From: JBKPDV01 sp046728075
GTDB taxonomy: Bacteria > Acidobacteriota > Thermoanaerobaculia > UBA5066 > Gp7-AA6
Assembly (NCBI GenBank): GCA_046728075.1
Contig: JBKPDV010000041.1
Coordinates: 1-11,040, forward strand
Direction: 5' to 3'
Length of the DNA stretch: 11,040 nt
Shown: piece by piece, positions 1 to 7,221 of the stretch
Layout of the letters: each line of letters begins with the position of its first letter
How positions within the stretch are numbered: position 1 is the stretch's first letter
Notes under the pieces: generated by a model
What the model was told of the DNA's origin: nothing
Seen by the model: the letters and a program-made list of their open reading frames with translations, nothing else
Database searches by the model: none
Program-made: the position numbers and the translations under genes

Positions 1-228
1 AGACTTCTACGCGGCGCCTGGACGCGGGCGCTGCCTCAAAACACCGAGTGACCTTCAGCTTGTCTTTCATCGGGAATTCCCGGATCAAGATTGGCAAGAG
101 CCGCGCCAATCATTCTGAGCTGCTAACGCTTGGTTCTCGAGGTACTTAAGAAAGACTTTCAGTGGAGTGCGGCGATTTTTCAGACCGCTCGCGTGAATCG
201 CGGACAAAAGTTGGCCGCGCAGAGAACG
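1..228. other. left-edge stretch without a defensible gene
   Basis: No gene here can be supported. Short frames are open across the left edge: on the plus strand one stops at 116-118 and another at about 147. On the minus strand an ATG at 68-70 opens a frame of about 23 codons that runs off the window and starts MKDKLKVTR, but it has no Shine-Dalgarno. A perfect 12-base palindrome, cgggaattcccg (71-82), lies immediately upstream of that ATG. None of the translations resembles a family I recognise, and the visible length is too short to judge. The region probably separates the small secreted gene from the next gene to the left. Confidence 0.4.
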
Positions 229-255
229 GCCGAGACTGCCCGAGGCAGTCTCGGC
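229..255 (-). terminator. strong 12-bp stem-loop after the small secreted gene
   Basis: A perfect inverted repeat with 12-base arms (gccgagactgcc and its complement) closes a 3-base loop, and a G-U pair could extend it. It begins 24 nt after the TAG stop of the minus-strand gene ending at 280. No U-rich run follows in the transcript direction, so it is not a canonical intrinsic terminator. It could still end the operon, protect the 3' end of the mRNA, or act in both directions, since the hairpin is symmetric. Confidence 0.55.
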
Positions 256-279
256 TGTCGAGCTTCGAGGAATGCCGCT

Positions 280-759
280 CTATTGGAAGTAACCGGTGAC
301 GTCGAGGATGACGTGGGCGGTTCCGCCCGAGACCGCCGTCCCGTAGATCAGCGAAATGTTGAAGCTCGGGTCCGTCGTCAACGGCACGATCGCCCCGTTG
401 GCAATCGCAGGCTCCCCTGCCGCCGCGTTGATCGTCGACACCAGCGGCGCCGGCGTGTTGAACGGCCAGATCGACAGAAACCCGTCCAGGCTCGGCTGCA
501 CCAGCGTTACGTTCAGCACCGCAGCCTTCGCCGTCGACGGCACCCCACACGCCGCAGGAGCCACGTCAATGGGAAAACTCCGCGTCGTCCCTGACGTCAA
601 CCCCGGTCCCCCAGTCAGACCAATCGGCCCACGCGTATCCACAATCCGACATGGCGTCACCGAAAAAAACTGATACCCCACAGCAGCCTCGGCAGCGGAG
701 GCCGTCAGGAATGCCGCAAGACCCACCAGGAGAAGAGAGCGTTTGATCTGGCTTTTCAT
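280..759 (-). CDS. small secreted protein: signal peptide plus a single PCR/GYF-type C-terminal domain
   Basis: The product is 159 residues. The ATG at 757-759 is chosen over an in-frame ATG at 828 because AGGAGG lies 5 nt upstream of it and because it starts a textbook signal peptide: MKSQIKR, then a hydrophobic core, then ASAAEA with cleavage near residue 25. Almost all the rest (29-159) is one copy of the domain found at the C terminus of three neighbours: PCRIVDTR, ACGVP, LNVT, then DVTGYFQ and the stop. This copy is the most divergent. It has GFLSIWP where the others have GDLR, and it lacks the GQTRANNA motif. There is no catalytic domain, so it cannot simply be a sorting tag for an enzyme. 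It may be a structural subunit, an adhesin-like partner of the propeller protein encoded 10 bases upstream, or a competitor for the same attachment site. The secreted domain is clear; the function is unknown. Confidence 0.88.
   Translation of the reverse strand: MKSQIKRSLLLVGLAAFLTASAAEAAVGYQFFSVTPCRIVDTRGPIGLTGGPGLTSGTTRSFPIDVAPAACGVPSTAKAAVLNVTLVQPSLDGFLSIWPFNTPAPLVSTINAAAGEPAIANGAIVPLTTDPSFNISLIYGTAVSGGTAHVILDVTGYFQ
283..675 (-). repeat. PCR/GYF C-terminal domain, copy 1 (stand-alone)
   Basis: This segment encodes about 131 residues from YQFFSVTPCR to DVTGYFQ. It keeps both conserved cysteines (PCR and CGVP), LNVT and the terminal DVTGYF. It differs from the other copies in the middle, where GDLR is replaced by GFLSIWP and a GEPAIANGAIV stretch replaces GQTRANNA. 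It is the longest and most distant copy. Confidence 0.85.
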
Positions 760-764
760 TTCAG

Positions 765-770
765 CCTCCT
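765..770 (-). promoter_or_regulatory. Shine-Dalgarno overlapping the upstream stop codon
   Basis: On the minus strand the sequence reads TAAGGAGG, so the last base of the propeller gene's TAA stop is also the first base of a perfect AGGAGG. The spacer to the ATG at 757-759 is 5 nt. This fixes the start of the small secreted gene and implies that terminating ribosomes can reinitiate there, so the two products are likely made in a coupled ratio. Confidence 0.85.
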
Positions 771-3700
771 TACTTGAAATAGCCGTTGACGTCGACAATG
801 ACTTGGACGGTCCCGCTCGACTGATCATTCACAACGGTAATCCCACCGCTCGTGGAAACTTGAACGATCGCGTTGTTGGCTCGCGTTTGCCCGCTACGGA
901 AGTTGATCACAGATGTGGACGGCGGCGAAGTTCCCGCCGCGAAGACCCGAAGATCGCCGCCGGCCGTCGGCTGCGTTACGGTCACGTTGACCGAGAGAGC
1001 CGTGGCGTCGGCCGGAATTCCGCATGTGCCGGCAAGGAAGAATGTCCGGTCAGCTCCGGCCGCGATCGCTCCGCCGGCCGCTCGGGTATCGATCGCGCGA
1101 CAAGGCGTCAGAGTGAAGAAGCCGGCTCCGGGCGCTCCCGCAGGCAGGGACACGGCCGTGTCGCAGAAGTTCCCGGCGTAATCGGTGACCCGGACGGTTC
1201 CCGACCCCGGCAGCAAATGGTTGATCGTCGTGACGATGTAGGTGGCCGAGCCGGGGCTGCTGTAGGTGATGGATGAAATGACGAGGTTCGTCGACGAGGG
1301 AAGAAGCACGATCGATGCGATGCCTGTGTCGTTCGCGCCGGCATCGAGCGCCGTCCCGGTGAACTGTCCGGGGCCGGTGACAGACCCGCCGCAGACCGGA
1401 GGCGTGGTGTCGGCCAACCCGTTGGAGATCAACTGGAACATGCCGCGGCCATGAGTCGAAGAAATGATCTGGCCCGTGGTGGGATTTCGATCGAGGCCGA
1501 AGACGCTCACGACCGGGTGCCCGCTGGACAGATAACTCCAGTGAGCTCCGTCATCGAGGCTCTGGAAAACACCGATGTCTGTTCCGACATACAGGATGTT
1601 CGGCGATCTCGTGGGGTCGACGGCGATCGCGTTGGCGGGTACGTCTGGAAGATCGCCCGACAGGTTCGTCCAGGTCGGACTTCCTCCCAGCCCGTTGGTC
1701 GTTCGGAAGACGTGCCCGGGCTGTCCCGGAGTATTGACGTTGAAGCCCGAGAAGGTCGCGTAGGCCGTGTTGCCGGTCGGGTCGCTGCCCGGCACCTGGA
1801 TGTCCGTGACGAATCGGCAGGGAAGCGGCGGGGCCGGGGTTCCCGGACAGGCGCCGTTGAAGGCCGACCAGGTTGCCACGCTCGCGGTCCCGTCGACGTT
1901 GGAGGACACGGAGATACGGCCGTCCGCGGCGCCGGTGTAGACGACTTCCTTGCCAGCGACCAGAACCGGAAGCGCTCCAATGGCCGAAAGGAAGTTCGTG
2001 CCGCTCGCTAGAGCCGGGCTCTTGACGGTCCAGGAAGCCACTCCCAGGCCGGGAGGTAGCGGGTTAGCGGAACGATAAAGCTTGTTCGAGCCGAAATAGA
2101 CCACGTTCGGCGTGAACGCAGGATGCAACCGCAGCGGCGCGTAGAAAGAGACCGGATCCGTCGGGTTCATGCCGTTGTAATAGACGCCTCCGTAGCCGGC
2201 GTAGGACCCGACGAAGTCCCAGCTGCCGCCCGGGGTCCCTCCCGGACCTGTGACGCCGCCGTCGATTGCCTTCGAAGGCCCCATGAAATTGAACGACTGG
2301 TTGAAGTACGTGTGGAACATCCGCAGGGGAGTCGATTGATCGATCACCGCCTGCCCGCCGTCGCCGAAGTCCGAGTGGAACCACTTGGGGAGCGGCTGCT
2401 TCGCCGGATTCTGAAGATTAGTCCCGTTGTCCTGCGTGCCGCCAATCACGATATTTGGATTGGAAGGATGCGTCGAGACGCTCTGGAACTGCGTAATGGC
2501 GATGTTCGTGTTCATGTTGACCCAGGACAAACCCTGGTCATTCGAGCGCCAGACGCCTCCGTCGTTGCCGTCGTAAACCCTCGCGGGAGTGACGCTCGCA
2601 TCCATGGCGATCTCGTGATCGTCGGTGTGAACGCCGCCGGTCGACGCATTGCCTTGCGAGATGCCCCTCCAGGTCAATCCTCCATCCAAGGACCGCCACA
2701 CTGTGTGCGCTCCGGGAACGCCCGACGTATCAGCGTTGAACGAAATCGGGTTGCCGCCGACGTAAACGGTATTGCCGGTGCCGTCGGTGGGGTCGGCTGC
2801 GACCGTCATGTTGTAGAAACACTGGCCGTCGCAGTACGTGGGGTACGAGCCGGCGGACCAGCTCGTCCCCGAAAGGGTCGCGGGGAAGGTCGCTTCAGAC
2901 GTCCGAGTATTCAAGTGATCGCCGTCGGTAATCGACGTCACGGTGCGGGAGATCAGGTTGTTGACGATGATCCGGTGTCCGACAATCGCCGCTGAAAATG
3001 AGGGCCCGGTCACTCGAGTCACGACTCGGCTGCCAGCGGTCACGTTACAGGTCCCATTGACGGCGTTGTCGACGTGAGACCAGGCCGTTCCGCCGTTAGT
3101 GGTCTTGAAGAAACCCCAAAGGGCTGAGCCGGTCACGTTCTCGAGCGATGCGTACACGGTCCCGGGTGCGCCGACGCCTCCGATCGAGAGTGTGATCCGG
3201 CGATATCCCGGGTTGGCCGTGGCGGCATCCGGGAATCCCCCGGCCAACTTTGCAAAGGTCGCTGGCGACCCCTTCGCGTTGACCGACTTCCAGACTCCGC
3301 CGTTGGCGGCCGTCGGCACAGGTCGGACAGCGACGTAGAGGATGTTGCTGTTGGTCGGATCGAGCGCCATGTCGTGGATTCGTGCATTGGGCGCGGCGGC
3401 GCCGGTGGGGACATCCTGAAGAGACCAGGTCGCTCCGCTGTCCGTCGAGCGCCAGACCGCCCCGTTCCAGACTCCGGGCGCGGCGATGCACTGCTCGGTC
3501 CCGCTCGAAAGGAACCCGATCGCGGTCGACGCCCACAGCGTGGTTGTCGTGGCAGAGCCCGCCGTCGCCGGATCGATCAGGATCTTCGAGACCGCCTGGT
3601 TCACGAAGGGCCCGCCGGGATCCGCGCCCAGAAGCTTCCAGGTCACTCCCCCATCGGTCGAACGGAGAATGCCCTGCCCGTAATAGGAGTCGCAGGAGCC

Positions 3701-4507
3701 GTTGGCCTCGCCCGTGCCGACATAGAGGATGTTCGGATTCACCGGGTCGATCGCGATGTCGCCGACGGCCAGAGACGCCTGGTGGTCAGTCAAAGGAGTC
3801 CAGGTGGGCGTTGCCGAAAGAGCGTTCGTGGTTTTCCAGACGCCTCCCTGCGCCCCTCCCGTGAACGCGATGTTGGCGTTGGTCGGATGGACGGCGATCG
3901 CCGACACGCGTCCGCTCACGGCCGTGGGCGGACCGACGGAGGTATCCGTCTGGCCGTTGGGGATGGTGGAAGGTCCGATCGAAACCCAGGTCGCCTGGGC
4001 CGGCGGCCCTCCCGGCGGCGTCGGATCGCCCGGCTCTCCCTGGAGTCCGCCGTTGTTTGCAGTCGCCTGTCCCAGCGCGGTTCCGAGCGCGTTCGAGGGA
4101 ATCGAGCCGGGAAAGGCGCGCTGGCTGTAGAACCAGTTCTCCCAGCCGCCCTGAGATTGGCCGGCCTCGTTCTGCTGCTCGCCCCGGCTGGTTTGCTCCA
4201 TCTCCTCGACGAACCGTTCGCGCAGCGACCGCGGCCGTTTGCCCTCTCTATCTTCCGGCAGAACGAGCCGCTCACTCGCCGAGCGAGTAACTTCCGTGAT
4301 GCGATTCGGTTTCCTTTCGGATAGCAAGACCGGCTTTTGCGCCGTGAGAGTCGTCGGCTGCATCGTGCCGATCTTGAGCGCGGCCACGGCGCGCGCGCGG
4401 TGAGGCCTCGCCCGCGAAGCGGAATGAATTCGAGAGATCGCCAGAGCGCCGAGACCCGCCGCCAATCCCAGGGCGGCGAGCGTCAGCACCAATCGGTTTA
4501 GTCGCAC
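770..4507 (-). CDS. large secreted Asp-box (BNR/sortilin-like) beta-propeller protein with PCR/GYF C-terminal domain
   Basis: The product is 1245 residues. The start is GTG with AGGGAGG 6 nt upstream. Residues 5-25 are a hydrophobic signal or anchor segment (LVLTLAALGLAAGLGALAIS), followed by a basic, then charged and Gln-rich spacer, and NWFYSQRAFP near 124-133. From about 174 the protein consists of beta-propeller repeats: WVSIGPS, SGRVSAIAVHP, GGVWKTT, IAIDPVNPNILYVGTGE, and at least seven Asp-box-like motifs such as STDGGVTW, STDSGATW, SLDGGLTW and SLDDGAHW. This is the pattern of secreted sialidase-, xyloglucanase- and VPS10-like propellers. No sialidase RIP/Arg-triad set was recognised, so binding or glycan hydrolysis are both possible. 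An Ig-like stretch with two cysteines precedes the terminal PCR/GYF domain (about 1129-1245, ending DVNGYFK). It is probably transcribed from the promoter at 4628-4657 together with the small gene downstream. Confidence 0.9.
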   Translation of the reverse strand: MRLNRLVLTLAALGLAAGLGALAISRIHSASRARPHRARAVAALKIGTMQPTTLTAQKPVLLSERKPNRITEVTRSASERLVLPEDREGKRPRSLRERFVEEMEQTSRGEQQNEAGQSQGGWENWFYSQRAFPGSIPSNALGTALGQATANNGGLQGEPGDPTPPGGPPAQATWVSIGPSTIPNGQTDTSVGPPTAVSGRVSAIAVHPTNANIAFTGGAQGGVWKTTNALSATPTWTPLTDHQASLAVGDIAIDPVNPNILYVGTGEANGSCDSYYGQGILRSTDGGVTWKLLGADPGGPFVNQAVSKILIDPATAGSATTTTLWASTAIGFLSSGTEQCIAAPGVWNGAVWRSTDSGATWSLQDVPTGAAAPNARIHDMALDPTNSNILYVAVRPVPTAANGGVWKSVNAKGSPATFAKLAGGFPDAATANPGYRRITLSIGGVGAPGTVYASLENVTGSALWGFFKTTNGGTAWSHVDNAVNGTCNVTAGSRVVTRVTGPSFSAAIVGHRIIVNNLISRTVTSITDGDHLNTRTSEATFPATLSGTSWSAGSYPTYCDGQCFYNMTVAADPTDGTGNTVYVGGNPISFNADTSGVPGAHTVWRSLDGGLTWRGISQGNASTGGVHTDDHEIAMDASVTPARVYDGNDGGVWRSNDQGLSWVNMNTNIAITQFQSVSTHPSNPNIVIGGTQDNGTNLQNPAKQPLPKWFHSDFGDGGQAVIDQSTPLRMFHTYFNQSFNFMGPSKAIDGGVTGPGGTPGGSWDFVGSYAGYGGVYYNGMNPTDPVSFYAPLRLHPAFTPNVVYFGSNKLYRSANPLPPGLGVASWTVKSPALASGTNFLSAIGALPVLVAGKEVVYTGAADGRISVSSNVDGTASVATWSAFNGACPGTPAPPLPCRFVTDIQVPGSDPTGNTAYATFSGFNVNTPGQPGHVFRTTNGLGGSPTWTNLSGDLPDVPANAIAVDPTRSPNILYVGTDIGVFQSLDDGAHWSYLSSGHPVVSVFGLDRNPTTGQIISSTHGRGMFQLISNGLADTTPPVCGGSVTGPGQFTGTALDAGANDTGIASIVLLPSSTNLVISSITYSSPGSATYIVTTINHLLPGSGTVRVTDYAGNFCDTAVSLPAGAPGAGFFTLTPCRAIDTRAAGGAIAAGADRTFFLAGTCGIPADATALSVNVTVTQPTAGGDLRVFAAGTSPPSTSVINFRSGQTRANNAIVQVSTSGGITVVNDQSSGTVQVIVDVNGYFK
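773..1123 (-). repeat. PCR/GYF C-terminal domain, copy 2 (on the propeller protein)
   Basis: This segment encodes about 117 residues from GFFTLTPCR to DVNGYFK. It contains PCRAIDTR, TCGIP, SVNVTVTQPTAGGDLR, GQTRANNAIV and the terminal DVNGYF. It is closest in pattern to the copies on the metalloprotease and the sugar dehydrogenase fragment, but has a shorter segment between DTR and the second cysteine. Confidence 0.88.
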
Positions 4508-4513
4508 TCGACA

Positions 4514-4520
4514 CCTCCCT
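4514..4520 (-). promoter_or_regulatory. Shine-Dalgarno that supports a GTG start
   Basis: On the minus strand AGGGAGG lies 6 nt before the GTG at 4505-4507. No ATG nearby in the same frame precedes the hydrophobic N terminus, so this site decides the start of the propeller gene. Confidence 0.75.
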
Positions 4521-4627
4521 CAAGAAAAGGAACGCCACAACGCGACGGAACAAAATTTTTCGAGATACGAAGAAAGGATCGCCTGACAGCAGCAGCTTTC
4601 AAGTAAGCCTCTTTGTAGTGTGTCGAG

Positions 4628-4657
4628 ACTCTATTGGCGTCGGATGGAGGGTGTCAA
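4628..4657 (-). promoter_or_regulatory. sigma-70-like promoter for the propeller/small-protein pair
   Basis: On the minus strand a perfect TTGACA (4652-4657) is followed, after 18 bases, by TAGAGT (4628-4633), which matches TATAAT at four of six positions. Transcription would start near 4621, giving a leader of roughly 115 nt before the GTG at 4507. The leader contains an AAAAATTTT tract but no riboswitch I recognise. The strength is the exact -35; the -10 is only fair. Confidence 0.45.
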
Positions 4658-4665
4658 GAGAATCC

Positions 4666-4690
4666 CGATTGTGTCGCTGGCGGACAATCG
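4666..4690 (-). promoter_or_regulatory. inverted repeat between phosphatase-TPR gene and propeller promoter
   Basis: Seven-base perfect arms (cgattgt and acaatcg) flank an 11-base centre. The repeat lies 8 bases upstream of the TTGACA box and 27 nt past the stop at 4718. The position fits an operator or activator site for the propeller promoter. It could also be a weak transcript-end hairpin for the gene to the right. Nothing in the sequence separates these options. Confidence 0.35.
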
Positions 4691-4702
4691 TGAAAGCCTC
4701 GA

Positions 4703-4719
4703 GAGCCCGAAAAAGGCTC
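4703..4719 (-). terminator. short hairpin overlapping the stop of the phosphatase-TPR gene
   Basis: On the minus strand GAGCC and GGCTC pair around TTTTTCG, and the TGA stop lies at the 5' edge of the stem. There is no U tract after the stem; the T run is in the loop. It is a weak terminator candidate only. Confidence 0.2.
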
Positions 4720-7132
4720 ACTTCGATCCGTACTCCCTTAGGAATTTCTGAACGTCCGGCTGGGCGGGATCGAGCGCGAGCGACTGTTTCCACAGCATCA
4801 AGGCCCGGGCGCGGTCGCCCCGCGTCTCCAGCAGAAGAGCGGCTAAAGTCTTGCACCCGAGCGCTGTTGGTTTGATTCGGATCGAGCGTTCGTACGCGGC
4901 GATCGCTCTGGGAAAATCGCTCTCACGCCCGTAAGCGGCGCCCAGCATTCCCCAGAGGGACGCGGAGCCAGGCAGCGCCGCGACTCCCGCCTCCAGAGTT
5001 CGAACAGCCTCCGACTCCCGTTTCTGCTTTTGATAAAGAAGAGAAAGGTCTCCGTACGCGAATTCCCGCTCTTCGTCCGTTTTCGCCTTGGCGATCGCCC
5101 TATGAAACGCCTGCGCCGACTCGGCGTAATCGTTCAAGAGTCCCAGCGTTTCACCGAGCTTGCGCTCGAGCGTGGAGCTCTCGGGATAGCGGGTGATGCC
5201 CTGCCGGAAAGACGCGACTGCTGATCGCGCATCACCTCGGGCAAGAAAAAAATCACCCAACGGCGAGGCGAGCTGCTCGGCCGGAACGAATCGCGCGGCT
5301 TCGTGAAGCGCCGCCTCGGCCTCCGAGAGCCTTCCCTGTTCGGTTTCGATCTGGGCCCGCAGGACGAGGATCTCGGCGACCATCTGGTCCAGATCGGTTA
5401 GCTTCCGGGCTTTCGAGAGCTCGTCGAGGGCTCGGTCGGGACGGTTGCGCGCGTTTTCCAGCTTGGCGCGGAGGAGGTGGAGACTCGGCAACCGGTCGTC
5501 CATCCTTTCCGCGATCGCGAGCTCGGCCTCCGCCGGTTCGTATCGGCCGTGCTCCAGATTCCAGGATGCCGTCTGGAGATGGACCCAGAGGTTATTCGGG
5601 TCCGCCGCTCGCGCTCGGTCGAGCAGCTGAGCGGCCCGATCGTATTCCTGACGCTTGATGTAAATGGACGCCGCGGTCGTGAGGGCATTGACGTTGCCCG
5701 GGTCGAGCTCGATGACTCTCCCGTAGGCGCGCAGGGCGCCGTCGGCGTCGCCCGATTGCGAGCGGGACATCCCTTCATTCAAATAGGAGGAAGCCGTTCG
5801 TCCCTCCTTGTCGTGCGCCAGGCTGCGTCCGCCTCCCGTCAGGTAGCCCAGCGCCATGAGCTTCTGAACGGTCTCCGTGTCGGCCGGCGCCTCCACGGGT
5901 TTCGCGCGCCTGGGCACGGGCGGATAGCGTTCGACCGTCCTGGACTCGATCGAATCTCCACCGGCTGGAAAGGCTGCGGCGATGGGATGACCCGGCAACT
6001 CGCGCGAAAGAGGAAGACGGAGCAAGGAGAGAACGGTCGGCGTGATGTCGAGAACGCTCGCTTTCTCGATTCGCGCCGGTCGAATCGCCGAGCCATGTAC
6101 GAAGAGGACGCCGTAGAGCCGGTGCCACAAGGGAGCGAGGCCGATGTCCGCCCGTCCGGAGGTCCGCGGCCGGATTTCGCCGGACTTGAAGCCGTGGTCG
6201 GAGACGATGAGCGTCACTGTGTCCGGCCCTTCCAGCCGCAAGAGGTCCGCGAGGACCTCGTCCTGGTATTCGTAGTAGCGATCGACGGTTTTCGAGAAGG
6301 CGCGGAAGTCCAGATCCGAGACCTCCGCTCTCTTGGGCGGAGCGTCCTCCATGAAGAGATGCCCGCACGCGTCGATCCCCTCGAAGTAGACGGCGAGAAG
6401 ATCGGCCTGGAACTCTGACCCGAGGGGAGGAAGGATCCGGCGATAGAACTCGCTCGTCGCGTAGATCTTCGACAACTCTCCCAACCGGCGCTCTCCATCG
6501 GGTGTCAGCGGCGCACCGGGATCCTCGACGAAACGGTTCTTTGCCGCCTGGAGATCCGGCACCGGTTCTCCGAAGCGGGACTTGATCTCCTGAGACAGTT
6601 TTTCCGGAAACGTCGCACCGGAAGTCGCTCGCGCGCTCCGGACCTGGTGGAAGGCCAGCCGATCGGACACTTCGAAGCCTCGGACCGCTTCGGCGGGGTA
6701 AGACGCGTACCAGCCGACGAATCCGACGCTTTTCCCGTATTCGGATGCGATGTTCCAAAGAGCGGGTACACGCCGCCGGGCGCTGGTGATCGGCGTCGGC
6801 TGGCCGTCGGCGCCCACCTCGACGAAGTCGAGCACTCCGTGGTCCTGCGGACTCCGACCCGTCGCGATGGTCGTCCAGACGAGCGGCGAGAGAAGAGGCT
6901 CCTGAGATTTCAGCGGGCCGAAGGCGCCTTCCCGCTCGAGCCGCTGGAAGGTGGGAAGCTTCCCCTCGCCGATCAGCCGGTCGATGATCTGGAAGTCCGC
7001 CCCATCGACTCCGATGAGCAGGACTCTCGGAGAAAATCCGCCTGGAAGCTTTCCGCTCTCTCTGCGCGAACAGCCGCCGGCCCAGATCAAAGCCAGAGTC
7101 AAAACAGTGAGCCGAAGAGCGAACCTCTTCAT
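4718..7132 (-). CDS. lipoprotein with alkaline-phosphatase-superfamily (type I phosphodiesterase-like) domain and C-terminal TPR array
   Basis: The product is 804 residues from the ATG at 7130-7132. The open frame extends upstream to 7570, but that part runs across the neighbour's coding end, and this ATG gives a signal peptide with a lipobox-like end (LIWAGGC, Cys21). No Shine-Dalgarno is obvious. The catalytic half (about 35-390) shows superfamily metal-site motifs: GVDGAD (Asp43), PLVWTTIATG with the likely Thr nucleophile at 87 or 88, GIDACGH (Asp254, His258), SDHG (Asp312, His313) and FVHGSAIRP (His346). A KLMALGYL linker (about 424-431) precedes about eight to ten TPR-like repeats (445-800). 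The core therefore looks intact for hydrolysing phosphate esters or diesters in the periplasm; the substrate is unknown. The TPRs probably bind a protein partner. Unlike the genes on either side it has no PCR/GYF domain, so it may anchor or process material by another route. The gap to the metalloprotease gene is 89 bases, consistent with one transcript. Confidence 0.85.
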   Translation of the reverse strand: MKRFALRLTVLTLALIWAGGCSRRESGKLPGGFSPRVLLIGVDGADFQIIDRLIGEGKLPTFQRLEREGAFGPLKSQEPLLSPLVWTTIATGRSPQDHGVLDFVEVGADGQPTPITSARRRVPALWNIASEYGKSVGFVGWYASYPAEAVRGFEVSDRLAFHQVRSARATSGATFPEKLSQEIKSRFGEPVPDLQAAKNRFVEDPGAPLTPDGERRLGELSKIYATSEFYRRILPPLGSEFQADLLAVYFEGIDACGHLFMEDAPPKRAEVSDLDFRAFSKTVDRYYEYQDEVLADLLRLEGPDTVTLIVSDHGFKSGEIRPRTSGRADIGLAPLWHRLYGVLFVHGSAIRPARIEKASVLDITPTVLSLLRLPLSRELPGHPIAAAFPAGGDSIESRTVERYPPVPRRAKPVEAPADTETVQKLMALGYLTGGGRSLAHDKEGRTASSYLNEGMSRSQSGDADGALRAYGRVIELDPGNVNALTTAASIYIKRQEYDRAAQLLDRARAADPNNLWVHLQTASWNLEHGRYEPAEAELAIAERMDDRLPSLHLLRAKLENARNRPDRALDELSKARKLTDLDQMVAEILVLRAQIETEQGRLSEAEAALHEAARFVPAEQLASPLGDFFLARGDARSAVASFRQGITRYPESSTLERKLGETLGLLNDYAESAQAFHRAIAKAKTDEEREFAYGDLSLLYQKQKRESEAVRTLEAGVAALPGSASLWGMLGAAYGRESDFPRAIAAYERSIRIKPTALGCKTLAALLLETRGDRARALMLWKQSLALDPAQPDVQKFLREYGSK

Positions 7133-7221
7133 CGCGGAGGAGGCAAGACCCGGAGAGAATTCACGCGGGGATCTTATCGGCCTCCCGGCAGAAACGGAGC
7201 ACCAGAGCCCGCCGGGGACGG

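Noticed and set aside
2123..2995. Long plus-strand open frames such as 2123-2995, 3374-4324 and 5477-6418
   Set aside because: All lie opposite genes with clear domain content, are rich in Arg, Gly and Pro as expected for antisense of G+C-rich DNA, and show no family motif.
770..4507. Calling the propeller protein a sialidase
   Set aside because: Asp boxes are plentiful, but they occur in many propellers; I did not recognise the catalytic Arg triad, Tyr/Glu pair or RIP motif.
5775..6758. Minus-strand 327-codon frame within the phosphatase-TPR gene
   Set aside because: It is an out-of-frame shadow; the alternative frame carries the metal-binding motifs.
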